A DNA stretch of 40,812 bases from Saprospiraceae bacterium (GCA_020630955.1 JAHDIE010000028.1:1-40812), one strand, 5' to 3'; positions 1 to 8,898 are shown, numbered from the stretch's first letter. Notes: generated by a model not told the origin, from the sequence alone. A program made the numbers and translations.

Positions 1-43
1 ACTGGCAGTCAAGAGGTCAGGGGTTCGACTCCCCTAGGCTCCA
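1..43 (+). tRNA. tRNA-Ala(GGC), 3' part only
   Basis: The window opens inside a tRNA. The T stem AGGGG (19-23) pairs with CCCCT (31-35) around the loop TTCGACT, followed by the acceptor 3' strand AGGCTCC (36-42) and discriminator A43. Counting back with a 5-nt variable loop puts anticodon GGC at 4-6, with T33 at position 3. The acceptor position equivalent to 70 is T, which fits the G3:U70 pair that marks alanine tRNAs. The 5' half lies upstream of the window. No CCA is encoded. Confidence 0.9.
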
Positions 44-525
44 CTTTTTCAATTTATTTATTACTTTTATTCCACAAGCCCTTTCTAAATTTTTGACGAT
101 ATCCTATATGCTCTGAGTGAAAAAGTTCAATATTTGAAAATTCAGAATTAGTGAAAAACTGACAGCCTAAAGCAAAGATTTCTAACCAAAATTAGTTTGA
201 CTCAATGGCTCGTTTGATTTGAATAGAGACTTAGATTTTCTTTTTTAATCTATATGATGAGTGCTTCTGCTAGTTTTTGATTACAATTTATTATGTGCTG
301 ATAGATATTAAGAAAAACAAAAAAGCAAAGCAGTTTAAAAACTCATGTGTTTCAATCATTTAATAGTGGTTACTATTTCTAATTATGTCTTTTAAGTATT
401 AACCAATTTTTGGATTAATTGCCTATATTATTAGAATTGTAAGCCATTTGTCAAATATTTGTTTGATTGGGCTTCATTTTGGCATTATAAATTTGTGATA
501 TATCTAACTAACTAAATATCAGTTT
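44..525. other. 482-bp AT-rich intergenic region before the H-NOX operon
   Basis: No convincing gene is seen here. The stretch is very AT-rich. It holds a short 6-bp hairpin (AATAGT/ACTATT, 362-377) and, near its end, the promoter listed separately. There is no strong U-tract terminator after the tRNA, and no copy of the 21-bp-period direct repeat found downstream. Confidence 0.5.
462..495 (+). promoter_or_regulatory. Bacteroidota-type promoter for the H-NOX operon
   Basis: TAAATTTG at 488-495 matches the -7 consensus TAnnTTTG exactly. A TTTG at 462-465 could be the -33 element, although the 22-bp spacer is slightly longer than the usual 19-21. The expected transcript start leaves a leader of about 25 nt before the ATG at 526. 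Confidence 0.55.
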
Positions 526-1065
526 ATGAAAGGAATCGTATTTACGGAATTTCTTGAAATGGTCGAAAAGGAATTTGGCTATAATATGGTAGATGATATT
601 ATTGAAGCTTCAGATTTACCATCTAATGGTGTATATACGGCTATTGGAACATATGAGTTTAATGAAATGACTCAGCTTCTTGGAAATCTAAGTTCGAAGA
701 CTAAAATCGAAATTCCAACATTATTAAATACATATGGAAAGTATCTCTTCCATACTTTTGAAAAAAACTATACAGCCTTCTTTGAAAAGGAAACAGACGC
801 ATTTAACTTTCTTGAATCAATTGAAAACTACATTCATGTAGAAGTAAAAAAATTATATCCAGATGCGCAGCTTCCAAGATTTGAAACCAAAAGGATTAGT
901 GACAACTCCTTAGAGATGATATATAGCTCTGAAAGAAAAATGAGTGACTTTGCTGAAGGATTAATTTTTAAAACTTTGGTATATTATAAAACAGAAGGAG
1001 ACATTAAGAAAGAGTTTTTAGAAGAAGACGGAAGTGTTGTTAAATTCACGATAACCAAACGATGA
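526..1065 (+). CDS. hnoX: H-NOX domain heme sensor (nitric oxide sensor)
   Basis: This is a stand-alone 179-residue H-NOX (heme nitric oxide/oxygen binding) protein, cytoplasmic, the usual length for the family. It starts MKGIVF as family members do. The proximal heme ligand is H104 (IHVEVKKLYPDAQLPRFE region), P117 lies where the conserved heme-distorting proline lies, and the propionate-binding YxSxR motif is Y133-S135-R137. By alignment from memory with the Thermoanaerobacter protein, the residue matching distal Tyr140 is F142, so the protein should bind NO rather than O2. Its stop overlaps the start of the kinase gene (ATGATGG), so the two are translationally coupled and the kinase is the obvious partner. 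Identification is firm; ligand choice is inferred. Confidence 0.93.
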   Translation: MKGIVFTEFLEMVEKEFGYNMVDDIIEASDLPSNGVYTAIGTYEFNEMTQLLGNLSSKTKIEIPTLLNTYGKYLFHTFEKNYTAFFEKETDAFNFLESIENYIHVEVKKLYPDAQLPRFETKRISDNSLEMIYSSERKMSDFAEGLIFKTLVYYKTEGDIKKEFLEEDGSVVKFTITKR

Positions 1066-3122
1066 TGGAATTAACCCGTCTCGAAAAAAAATTGACTCGA
1101 GCTATCCAAGCCCGAAAACAAGCGGAAAAAATTCTTGAGGATAAGGCTTTAGAGCTTTATGCATTAAATCAACACCTTGAAAAACAAGTAGAACAACGCA
1201 CCAGACAGTTAGCGCTCAGCGAAACAAAATATAGGACCATGATTGAGAATGTCGAACTTGGTCTTTTAGAGGTAGATGTAAATGGTAAAATAATTAAAGC
1301 CTACCCTAGATTTTGTGAAATGACAGGTTATTCTGCTTCTGAATTAGAAGGACAAGATTCATTGTCTTTTATCGTTGTTGCAGAATATTGGTCGATTCTA
1401 AGAAAACAACAAGAACAAGGAAGAAAAGACAAACCAATAACTTCCCAAATTCAATTGATTAGAAAAGATGGAGAACTAATTTGGGTAATTTTAAGTGGAG
1501 CTCCATACTATAATCTGGATGGAAGTTTGCAAGGAACGGTCGGCATTTATTTTGATATTACAGAGTCAATTAAATTAAGGTCCGAATTACAAAAAGCAAA
1601 AATAGTTGCAGAGAAAGCCCGAAAGGCTGAGAAGATTTTTTTAGCCAACATGAGTCATGAAATTAGAACTCCATTAAATGCCATTATTGGAATGTCTCAT
1701 TTATTGAAAGATACTAACTTAGATGAAACTCAAAATGAATATTTAGACATATTATCCAGTTCGGCTAATATTTTAAAAGGTTTAATTTCAGATATATTGG
1801 ATTTATCCAAAATTGATGCAGGGAAAATCGAAGTGAGAAATAAACCTGTCAATCTTCTTAAGTTATTAGAGGCAATTCAAAAAACATTTGAGGTAAGATT
1901 AGATTCAAAGCCTGTCCAAATAAAAAATGAAATAGATTCAGAGATAACTAATTTGGTCATTAGTGATGATCTTATTCTTAACCAGATATTTTTAAATCTT
2001 GTTGGCAATGCTGAAAAGTTTACAAAGGAAGGTATGATAAATATTAGAGCTATCCTTCTAGATCAAAATGAAACAGAATATACCATTAGATTTGAAGTTG
2101 AAGATTCAGGCATAGGAATAAGCACGTCTAAACAAATTGAAATATTTGATGAATTCAAGCAAGCAACAGCAAATATTTCAAGTGAATATGGTGGAACTGG
2201 TTTAGGGTTGGCCATCACCAAAAAATTAATTAATCAATTGGGTGGCCAAATAAAAGTAACAAGTGAAGAGAACAAAGGGTCAAAATTTTACTTTGTACTA
2301 AAATTTAAAAAAACATCCGAACTAAATGTTGACACAAAAAATGTGTATTCGGATCAGATAATATTCAAGAATACTTCATATCCTATTTTGGTTATAGAAG
2401 ACAATGCATTAAATCTTAGATATCTAACAAAACTTTTGGAGAAATGGAAGCTCAATTATGAAACAGCAAGTAATGGAAAAGAAGGTCTTGATTTAAGCTT
2501 AGAGAAAAAGTATTCGATAATTTTAATGGATATTCAAATGCCGATTATGGATGGATATACAGCAACAAAGAATATTAGGAATCCATCCAACCCGAATCAC
2601 AAAACCCCTATTGTTGCATTAACGGCTTCAACATTGTTAAATATAAAACGTGAAGCAATCTCTAAAGGATTGGATGATTTTGTGTCTAAACCTTTCGATC
2701 CAATGCAATTGGCTACGGTACTCTCAAAGTTTCTAAATAATGAAATTAGTGATAATGATTATAGCAATTTCAAAATAGATCGATCATATCTCGATTCAAT
2801 TTATGGAGATGATAAAGAATATGCTTTTGATATTTTTGAAACTTTCATATTGATTACACCTGGGGAATATAGTTCGTTGAAAGATGCATATGAATCTAAT
2901 AATCTCAACGAGGTTAGTAGAATAGCACATAAAATGATGGCGACCTTTACTATGGTAGGTCTTCGAGAAGTTACAGTTAAATTCAAATCTTTGGAGATGG
3001 CTGCAAAATCAAAGGATGCTTCACAGATTGGTGGTTTGTTTGCAGAAATTGATAACGAGATGCCATCTATTCTTGAGTTAGTGCAAAATGAATTAGAACA
3101 AATGAAAAATTCCATGAAATGA
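1062..3122 (+). CDS. H-NOX-associated hybrid histidine kinase (PAS-HisKA-HATPase-REC-HPt)
   Basis: The 686-residue protein has no signal peptide or membrane span, so it is cytoplasmic like its H-NOX partner. In order: a charged coiled coil (about 3-55), a PAS domain (about 56-170), HisKA with phospho-acceptor H199 (MSHEIRTPLN), an ATPase domain with N box (NLVGNAEKF, about 312-320), G1 (EDSGIGI) and G2 (GGTGLGLA), a receiver with phospho-acceptor D490 (LMDIQMP), and a C-terminal HPt with H623 (AHKMMATF). This supports a relay H199 to D490 to H623 to an external regulator. It overlaps the H-NOX gene upstream, and its stop overlaps the start of the LytTR gene by 4 nt (ATGA). NO-bound or unbound H-NOX probably changes its autokinase activity, as in gammaproteobacterial H-NOX/kinase pairs. 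Confidence 0.93.
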   Translation: MMELTRLEKKLTRAIQARKQAEKILEDKALELYALNQHLEKQVEQRTRQLALSETKYRTMIENVELGLLEVDVNGKIIKAYPRFCEMTGYSASELEGQDSLSFIVVAEYWSILRKQQEQGRKDKPITSQIQLIRKDGELIWVILSGAPYYNLDGSLQGTVGIYFDITESIKLRSELQKAKIVAEKARKAEKIFLANMSHEIRTPLNAIIGMSHLLKDTNLDETQNEYLDILSSSANILKGLISDILDLSKIDAGKIEVRNKPVNLLKLLEAIQKTFEVRLDSKPVQIKNEIDSEITNLVISDDLILNQIFLNLVGNAEKFTKEGMINIRAILLDQNETEYTIRFEVEDSGIGISTSKQIEIFDEFKQATANISSEYGGTGLGLAITKKLINQLGGQIKVTSEENKGSKFYFVLKFKKTSELNVDTKNVYSDQIIFKNTSYPILVIEDNALNLRYLTKLLEKWKLNYETASNGKEGLDLSLEKKYSIILMDIQMPIMDGYTATKNIRNPSNPNHKTPIVALTASTLLNIKREAISKGLDDFVSKPFDPMQLATVLSKFLNNEISDNDYSNFKIDRSYLDSIYGDDKEYAFDIFETFILITPGEYSSLKDAYESNNLNEVSRIAHKMMATFTMVGLREVTVKFKSLEMAAKSKDASQIGGLFAEIDNEMPSILELVQNELEQMKNSMK

Positions 3123-3820
3123 AATTAAGATCTATTATTGTAGAAGATGAGATTCTTGCTTTCAAAGCCATTAAAAGACTCTGTGAAAAATCTAAACATA
3201 TAGAACTAGTAGACAGCTTTAACAATGGCAAGGATGCTCTTGATTTCTTAAATGAAAATGAAATAGATTTAATATTTTTAGATGTAGAAATGCCTGGGAT
3301 GTCAGGACTTGAACTTTTAGAAAATCTTTCAAATATTCCTCAAGTTATTTTTACTACCTCAAATAAAGAATATGCTTATGAGGCTTTCGAGTATGAAGTA
3401 ACTGATTTTATTAAAAAACCAGTAGAAGCATTAAGGTTTGAAAAGGCTGTTGAAAAAGCGATTGGGGTCGAAGAGAATTTAAAAGCCATAGCTCTAAATA
3501 GTTCTAAAGCCGAAATTTACCTACGAGTGGATGGCAAATACATCAGAATTCCATATGACGAAATTTTATATTTTGAAAATGTTGGTGATTATATCAAAAT
3601 CATTACAGAGGGGAAGGCCCATGTATTTCATGGAGCATTAAAAACAATAGATGCAAAATTAAATCATCCAAGATTGTTGAAGGTACATCGCTCATTTATA
3701 GTTAACCTCGACAAAATAATCGATATAGAAGACAACACAATTGTTATTAATAAAAAAGTGATTCCGATCAGCAGGGCTCACAAACCTATTTTGATGAAAA
3801 GTCTTAATATCCTCAATTAA
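3119..3820 (+). CDS. LytTR-family response regulator, output of the H-NOX phosphorelay
   Basis: The 233 residues comprise a receiver (about 1-120) with acidic pocket ED (9-10), phospho-acceptor D55 (LIFLDVEMPG) and conserved K near 98, then a LytTR DNA-binding domain (about 130-230; motifs ILYFENVGDYI, KVHRSFIVNLDKI). LytTR proteins bind direct repeats on one face of the DNA, about two helical turns apart. The gene overlaps the kinase stop by 4 nt, so it is the third gene of the H-NOX operon and the natural acceptor from HPt H623. A direct repeat with 21-bp period starts 6 bp after its stop, and two more lie in front of the neighbouring polysaccharide genes. Those are the likely targets. Confidence 0.92.
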   Translation: MKLRSIIVEDEILAFKAIKRLCEKSKHIELVDSFNNGKDALDFLNENEIDLIFLDVEMPGMSGLELLENLSNIPQVIFTTSNKEYAYEAFEYEVTDFIKKPVEALRFEKAVEKAIGVEENLKAIALNSSKAEIYLRVDGKYIRIPYDEILYFENVGDYIKIITEGKAHVFHGALKTIDAKLNHPRLLKVHRSFIVNLDKIIDIEDNTIVINKKVIPISRAHKPILMKSLNILN

Positions 3821-3825
3821 TAATT

Positions 3826-3896
3826 ACTAAAAATCGAAAGTATTCTACCAAAAATAGAATAAGATAACCCATTCCTACTTTAAGCTCTTATTTTTC
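3826..3896 (+). promoter_or_regulatory. Putative LytTR operator A and promoter of the TPR/barrel exporter gene
   Basis: Repeat 1 ACTAAAAATCGAAA (3826-3839) and repeat 2 ACCAAAAATAGAAT (3847-3860) are in direct orientation with starts 21 bp apart. A -7-like box TATTTTTC (3889-3896; consensus TAnnTTTG, one mismatch) begins 42 bp after the start of repeat 2. The ATG of the next gene is at 3910. Sites B and C share sequence, period and box distance, which is the main reason for calling this an activator site. Confidence 0.65.
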
Positions 3897-3909
3897 AAAT
3901 CAAAAGAGC

Positions 3910-5925
3910 ATGTCAAAGTATCTGTACTTATTTCTGTTTGTTTGTAACACGCTGTCGTCTCAATCTGATATGAGTCATGGTTTTGAATTGCTAGAATTAA
4001 ACAAATTTAAAGCTGCTACTGAGTATTTTTACCATATTGTTGAATTAGATCCAAACAGTAAAACTGGAAATATATGTCTAGGAAGAGCTATAGGACTAGG
4101 TGGAGATCCTAAACTTGCTTTGGATATATTTCAAAATTTGACATTTCAATATCCAGATGATTTCGAATTATCATTAAACATTGCTGAAGCACACCTTTGG
4201 AATAATAAACCTGATCAAGCTTTAACAGTATACACGAAACTAATTAATCTTGAATCAACAAATTTTACAGCAAATTTAGGCTTAGCAAATACTCAGTTTC
4301 AATTAAAAAACTTCGATAAAGCTCTTGTATCTATTAATAAAGCTTTAATGATAGAACCTGAAAATCAATCTGCTCTTACTTCAAGAAAATATATTCAACT
4401 TGCCCTTGCTTCTCAATACACCAATGAATTTAACTTTCACAAAGCAATAATTGTACTAGATCAAATTTTAATGTACGATAAAAAATCAGAGTTGGCCCTG
4501 TTCAATAAGGCGATTAATTTTATTCACTTAAAAAAATACAGAAAGGCTGATGAGATTTTAACGGTGTGTAGCAATTTGAACCCAGATAATATTGAGGTGT
4601 TGTTATTAAGTTCTCACCTTTCAATTTTAAGACATAAGGAGAAAGTTGCTTTGAGTTATGCAGACCATGCTGTTCAAAAAATAGACAAAACGGATACCCT
4701 TACTTTAATCCGTGGTATTGTTCAAAAAATTAATGCTTTAGGAGCCCTAAAGAAATTTGCGGAAGCAAAGTCAGAATTATCAAACTACATGAATATCTAT
4801 GGGAACCAACCAGCACTCCAACTAGCAAATGCACGACTAAAAGTATGGGAGAAGGAATTAAATGCTGGCCTCAAGTTGTATGATGAAATAAATGAAGAAA
4901 GTTATGAGCTTTTTATGGGTAAAGCGGAAGCATATTTGGCTGCTTTTAAATATTCCCTTGCAGCTCAAGCCATTGATGCTGCATTGCAGATCAATCCCAA
5001 AAGTATTGATGCCATTAGATTGAAAAATGAAATATTAGATAGAAATAAAGTAAGTGTTAACATCGATGGGAATAGCTCAAATGATGTTGGACAAAACAAA
5101 GCTAAAGAAATTAATGTAGGTCTTAATATTCCTGTGGGTGACAAGCATATTATAAGCCTTCAATCGGGTTTTCGAAAAACATTGAACCCAATACTGGACA
5201 AGCAAGCTGATCTTTGGAAAGTGCACATTGGAGATAATATTCAAATAAACCAAAGAATTACCTGTAGGACATCACTAGGCTTGATTTCTCATCAAGAATC
5301 ACCGCAATATCGAAAAATAAACTACTTTGGTGATGGAGCTCTAAGCCTCCAGATTACCAAGAACCAAACTTTAGATTTTGGATTCAAAAAAGAGAATCTT
5401 AATTATAGTTCGGATCTTATACAATCAGGCTATTCTAATAATAATTTCTTTTTAGCGTATCAATTTGTAAGACCAAAATGGCCAAGTTTTTACACCCAAC
5501 TTAATAGATCAATGCTTAGTGATGGTAATAGTAGCTATAATATTTTTTCTTCTGTATATTATGAAATAAAAGCATTTCCTGTTATTAAATTAGGTCTAAA
5601 TGCCAATCAGATTTCATTTGATGAAGATCGATCTTTCATTTATTTTTCACCAGAAAAGTATCAAATGTTAGAATTGTTTTTTCATATTGGTAACAACTAC
5701 AATCAAAAGGCCAAATTTTTCTACTCTGGAATGATTGCTATTGGAAAACAAAAAGTTGGTAAAGCGAATATTGAAGATATCACAAGAATTGATCTCCAAG
5801 TAGGGTATAAGTTGAAACCTGGTCTTCAGATCATTGCAAACTACTTTACAAACTCGGCAGCAAGCTCAAACATTAAGGGTTATTCGTTTGAAAGATTTGG
5901 ATGTAAAATGAACATTACATTTTAA
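3910..5925 (+). CDS. TPR-repeat protein with C-terminal outer-membrane beta-barrel (exopolysaccharide exporter type)
   Basis: The 671-residue protein has an N-terminal signal peptide (about 1-18, hydrophobic, ending near SSQS). Tandem TPR-like helix pairs follow from about 25 to 375 (for example NKFKAATEYF, KNFDKALVSINKALMIEPEN, FKYSLAAQAIDAALQINPKS). The last 280 residues show alternating beta strands and end in Phe, as outer-membrane barrels do. This plan is that of periplasmic-scaffold exporters such as PelB, BcsC and PgaA, or YaiO-type barrels; I see no closer match. It stands alone downstream of operator A and is followed by operator B, between the NO-sensing operon and the flippase/GT genes, which supports export of the same polymer across the outer membrane. 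Confidence 0.75.
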   Translation: MSKYLYLFLFVCNTLSSQSDMSHGFELLELNKFKAATEYFYHIVELDPNSKTGNICLGRAIGLGGDPKLALDIFQNLTFQYPDDFELSLNIAEAHLWNNKPDQALTVYTKLINLESTNFTANLGLANTQFQLKNFDKALVSINKALMIEPENQSALTSRKYIQLALASQYTNEFNFHKAIIVLDQILMYDKKSELALFNKAINFIHLKKYRKADEILTVCSNLNPDNIEVLLLSSHLSILRHKEKVALSYADHAVQKIDKTDTLTLIRGIVQKINALGALKKFAEAKSELSNYMNIYGNQPALQLANARLKVWEKELNAGLKLYDEINEESYELFMGKAEAYLAAFKYSLAAQAIDAALQINPKSIDAIRLKNEILDRNKVSVNIDGNSSNDVGQNKAKEINVGLNIPVGDKHIISLQSGFRKTLNPILDKQADLWKVHIGDNIQINQRITCRTSLGLISHQESPQYRKINYFGDGALSLQITKNQTLDFGFKKENLNYSSDLIQSGYSNNNFFLAYQFVRPKWPSFYTQLNRSMLSDGNSSYNIFSSVYYEIKAFPVIKLGLNANQISFDEDRSFIYFSPEKYQMLELFFHIGNNYNQKAKFFYSGMIAIGKQKVGKANIEDITRIDLQVGYKLKPGLQIIANYFTNSAASSNIKGYSFERFGCKMNITF

Positions 5926-5962
5926 ATTATTACACTCCTCTTCCTTTTAAGATTTAAGCACT

Positions 5963-6033
5963 ACTAAAAATCGAAGCTTTAATACCAAAACAAGAAAAGT
6001 ACCTGAGATAACACCGAAACAGGGATAAACTTG
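5963..6033 (+). promoter_or_regulatory. Putative LytTR operator B and promoter of the STAS-flippase-GT4 operon
   Basis: Repeat 1 ACTAAAAATCGAAG (5963-5976) and repeat 2 ACCAAAACAAGAAA (5984-5997) again have a 21-bp period. The 14-mer TACTAAAAATCGAA is identical to site A. A -7-like box TAAACTTG (6026-6033) begins 42 bp after repeat 2 starts, the same distance as at site A. The first ATG of the operon is at 6052. Confidence 0.65.
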
Positions 6034-6051
6034 TAGTATAAATTAAAGCAA

Positions 6052-6396
6052 ATGGAAACATTAAAAATAACTAGTAAAAAAACTTCACAAACTAATTTTG
6101 TGACCTGCGTTGGAAACATAACTGGAGTTGAGGCATTTGATTTCAAATCTAAGCTGCAAAAAGCCTCAAGGGATGAAAAGAATGTTTGCATCGATCTAAT
6201 GAAAGTAGATGAAATTAGTTTAACAGGACTAAACGCAATGATCTTGTCAAAAGCCTACAGCAGTCTATTTGATAAAGATGTTATTCTTATTCTTCCAAAA
6301 GAAAGTAAAGTATTACAACTCTTACACCAAACAAAAATGGAAGATCAATTCAATATTGTTTTAAGATCAAAACAAGAATTTGCTTTAGCGCTATGA
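6052..6396 (+). CDS. STAS-domain protein (anti-sigma factor antagonist-like)
   Basis: The 114 residues cover a single STAS domain: an N-terminal strand pair, then VCIDLMKVDEISLTGLNAMILSKAYSSLF, where the usual phosphorylatable Ser/Thr of the DxSxxDSxGL loop is represented by S76/T78 (ISLTGLNAM). It is soluble and cytoplasmic. Its last codons overlap the flippase start (ATGA, 4 nt), so it is co-translated with the polysaccharide genes. No anti-sigma factor or PP2C phosphatase is encoded nearby, so the partner may be the flippase, a glycosyltransferase or a distant kinase. It would suit post-translational control of the pathway, by analogy with PelD-like regulatory subunits in function only. 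Confidence 0.75.
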   Translation: METLKITSKKTSQTNFVTCVGNITGVEAFDFKSKLQKASRDEKNVCIDLMKVDEISLTGLNAMILSKAYSSLFDKDVILILPKESKVLQLLHQTKMEDQFNIVLRSKQEFALAL

Positions 6397-7658
6397 ATAA
6401 GTTTAAAAAAAATATTTCGGATTCTGCTTTCTTATTTTTGGCAATGTTGATGGTAAATGCAGGGAATTATTTAATCAATTTAGGATTAGGAAGATTTTTG
6501 GGTCCTGCTGCATTTTCAGAAGCATCAATCATAGCAACCATTGTTTTGATCATGTCATTCATTGCTGTTGGGATTCAATTAACTGTAGCAAAATTTACTG
6601 CTGTAGAAAGTGAAGATAAAAGCAGAGCTTCACTTATAACTTGGTTTCAAAAGGGAGTATATAAAGTCAGTATTGTTTTTAGCTTAATTTTTATAATATT
6701 GGTTCCTGTTTTTCAAAAATTTCTACAATTTGAAAGTTCTTTCTCATTGTATATCATAGCTATTGGATTTCCATTATTTTTTAGTCTTTCGATTAAAAGG
6801 GGATGGTTGCAAGGGACAGATCAATTCCTTAGTCTTGCATTTAGTTATTTGCTAGAAATGTTATTAAGAATGGTGTTTACCATTGTATTGTTAATGATAG
6901 TTTTGAAAGTATTCAATTACTATTCTTCTGAAGCGGTAGCAACTGGTTTTTTAATTTCTTTTTTCGCAACATTTTTATTTCGTTCTGAAAAATCTGATTT
7001 GAGCATATCCAAATTAAAAAAATCAAAAGTCTTGAATTTTGTTGCTGTGATTGGGATATACGAATTAAGTCAGATAATCATCAACAACAGTGATGTGATA
7101 ATGGCGAAACATTTTTTTACAGCTGAAGAAGCAGGTCTATACGCCGCCATTGCTTTGATAGGGCGAGTAGTTTATTTTGGAACTTGGACCATTGTTACCT
7201 TACTTTTTCCAAAAGTGATACAACAAGAAAGAGATGGATTGCCACATCATAAACTGTTTTGGTCTGCGCTCGGTCTCGTTGTAATTATTTCTTTTTGTAT
7301 TGTATTGGTCAGTTACCTTGCACCAGAACTAATTATTTCTGTTTTGTTCGGTGCAGAATACCTTGTGCTTTCTGAAATGTTGTGGTTGTATGCTTTGTCA
7401 ACAAGTTTGTTTGCCTGTGCTAATGTGTTTGCATATTATCATTTGTCACTCAATAATTATTTGCCAGTTTTGTTTTCACTCCTTGCTGGATTTGGTCAAG
7501 TAATTTTAATTGCTCAATTCCACCAAAGTCTTTTTCAAGTTATTCTTATTCAGTTATGTTTGATGACAACACTTCTTGTTGTGATGACTACATATCACCT
7601 TTTTATAAATCAATCTAAATTAAACAAAGGCTTAATTGTACTTTCTAAATTAAGCTAG
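6393..7658 (+). CDS. MOP-superfamily polysaccharide flippase
   Basis: The 421-residue integral membrane protein has about 12 hydrophobic segments. The N-terminal pattern (ending GLGRFLGPAAFSEASI) is that of oligosaccharide/polysaccharide flippases of the MOP (Wzx/MATE-like) superfamily, and the length is typical. It overlaps the STAS gene by 4 nt and lies 16 nt before the GT4 gene. A MOP-family protein next to a GT4 and a TPR/barrel exporter resembles the PelF-PelG-PelB arrangement, though the sequence does not let me claim orthology to PelG. The role would be moving a lipid-linked or nascent glycan across the inner membrane. Confidence 0.82.
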   Translation: MNKFKKNISDSAFLFLAMLMVNAGNYLINLGLGRFLGPAAFSEASIIATIVLIMSFIAVGIQLTVAKFTAVESEDKSRASLITWFQKGVYKVSIVFSLIFIILVPVFQKFLQFESSFSLYIIAIGFPLFFSLSIKRGWLQGTDQFLSLAFSYLLEMLLRMVFTIVLLMIVLKVFNYYSSEAVATGFLISFFATFLFRSEKSDLSISKLKKSKVLNFVAVIGIYELSQIIINNSDVIMAKHFFTAEEAGLYAAIALIGRVVYFGTWTIVTLLFPKVIQQERDGLPHHKLFWSALGLVVIISFCIVLVSYLAPELIISVLFGAEYLVLSEMLWLYALSTSLFACANVFAYYHLSLNNYLPVLFSLLAGFGQVILIAQFHQSLFQVILIQLCLMTTLLVVMTTYHLFINQSKLNKGLIVLSKLS

Positions 7659-7674
7659 CATAAAAATTATTATA

Positions 7675-8898
7675 ATGAAAAAATTAAACATTGCCATCGT
7701 CTCTCCATATCCGCCAAGTAAAGGAACGTTAAATGAATATGCTTATCATTTGATCAATAATATGAAAAACAATGTTGGAATTTCGGAGATAACAGTGATT
7801 TGTGACAAACTTCCTGAAGGCGAAAAATTTATTCACCCAATAGGTAAAGCTAAAATTAACTTCAAAGAAGTATGGAAGTTTAATAGCTTTAAAAACTTAT
7901 TTGCCATTAGGAATGCAGTAAAGGAAGTAAATCCAGATGTTGTTTTTTATAATCTTCAGTTTTTGTCCTTTGGTGACAAAAAAATTCCTGCGACATTGGG
8001 TTTATTGACACCACTATTGACTAAATTATCAGGTTTCCCCTCTGTTGTATTATTACACAATATCATTGAGACAGTGGATTACAGTTCAGCAGGAATTACC
8101 AATAGCTCTCTCATGAAATGGATTTATAACATTGCAGGAACTATATTAACCAAATTGGTTCTTTCAGCTGATGTGGTTGCTGTCACCATGGCAAAATATG
8201 TTGAAGTTTTAGAAAAGAAGTACGGAGCGAAGAATGTTTCATTAGTTCCTCATGGTAGTTTTCAAAATTCTAAGTTGCCAATTTTTAATAGCATCAAGAA
8301 TAAAAAATTAAGGGTCATGACTTTTGGTAAATTTGGTACCTACAAAAAAGTAGAAGAAATGATTGAAGCAGTAGAAATTGTGAGAAAAAGAACTGGAAAG
8401 GATATCGAAATAGTAATTGCTGGAACCGATAATCCAAACGTTAAAGGATATCTTGAAAAAGTAAAAAAGCAATATGCTAATATTGATGATATTAGATTTA
8501 CGGGCTATGTCGAAGAAGATGATGTTCCTATACTTTTTAAAGAAAGTACAATCGCAGTATTTCCCTATACAAGCACTACAGGAAGTTCAGGTGTTTTGCA
8601 TCAAGCAGGCAGCTATGGTAAGAGTGTTGTCATGCCCAATATTGGAGATTTGAAGGAACTTATAGAAGATGAGGGCTATGAAGGTGCATTTTTTACACCT
8701 AACCATGTTGGGGAAATGGCAGATGCTATCGAAGGACTTCTTTTAAACCCATCAGAAAGGGAAAGAATCGGAAGAAAAAATTACGCAGCAGCTGTTGGAT
8801 TACCAATGGAGGATATTGTTGAATGGTACAAGCTTCATTTTTATAAATTGATCAAAACAAAGGTTGTCAATATTTCAGCTCTTCAAAGAGCTTTCTAA
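7675..8898 (+). CDS. Glycosyltransferase family 4 (GT-B fold)
   Basis: The 407-residue cytoplasmic GT-B protein has an N-terminal acceptor domain beginning IAIVSPYPPSKGTLNEYAYHL and a C-terminal nucleotide-sugar domain (LRVMTFGKFGTYKKVEEMIEAV, then FTGYVEEDDVPILFKES, AVFPYTSTTGSSGVLHQAGSYGKSVV). The place of the usual EX7E motif reads TTGSSGVLHQAGSYG, with both glutamates missing, as in some divergent GT4 members. It is the last gene of the STAS-flippase-GT4 operon. Its stop TAA (8896-8898) overlaps the stop of the convergent glycosidase gene. It probably adds sugars to the exopolysaccharide; substrate cannot be read. Confidence 0.85.
   Translation: MKKLNIAIVSPYPPSKGTLNEYAYHLINNMKNNVGISEITVICDKLPEGEKFIHPIGKAKINFKEVWKFNSFKNLFAIRNAVKEVNPDVVFYNLQFLSFGDKKIPATLGLLTPLLTKLSGFPSVVLLHNIIETVDYSSAGITNSSLMKWIYNIAGTILTKLVLSADVVAVTMAKYVEVLEKKYGAKNVSLVPHGSFQNSKLPIFNSIKNKKLRVMTFGKFGTYKKVEEMIEAVEIVRKRTGKDIEIVIAGTDNPNVKGYLEKVKKQYANIDDIRFTGYVEEDDVPILFKESTIAVFPYTSTTGSSGVLHQAGSYGKSVVMPNIGDLKELIEDEGYEGAFFTPNHVGEMADAIEGLLLNPSERERIGRKNYAAAVGLPMEDIVEWYKLHFYKLIKTKVVNISALQRAF

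Noticed and set aside
2801-3115. 104-codon - strand open frame inside the hybrid kinase gene
   Set aside because: It is a shadow of the HPt region, which has clear motifs on the + strand.
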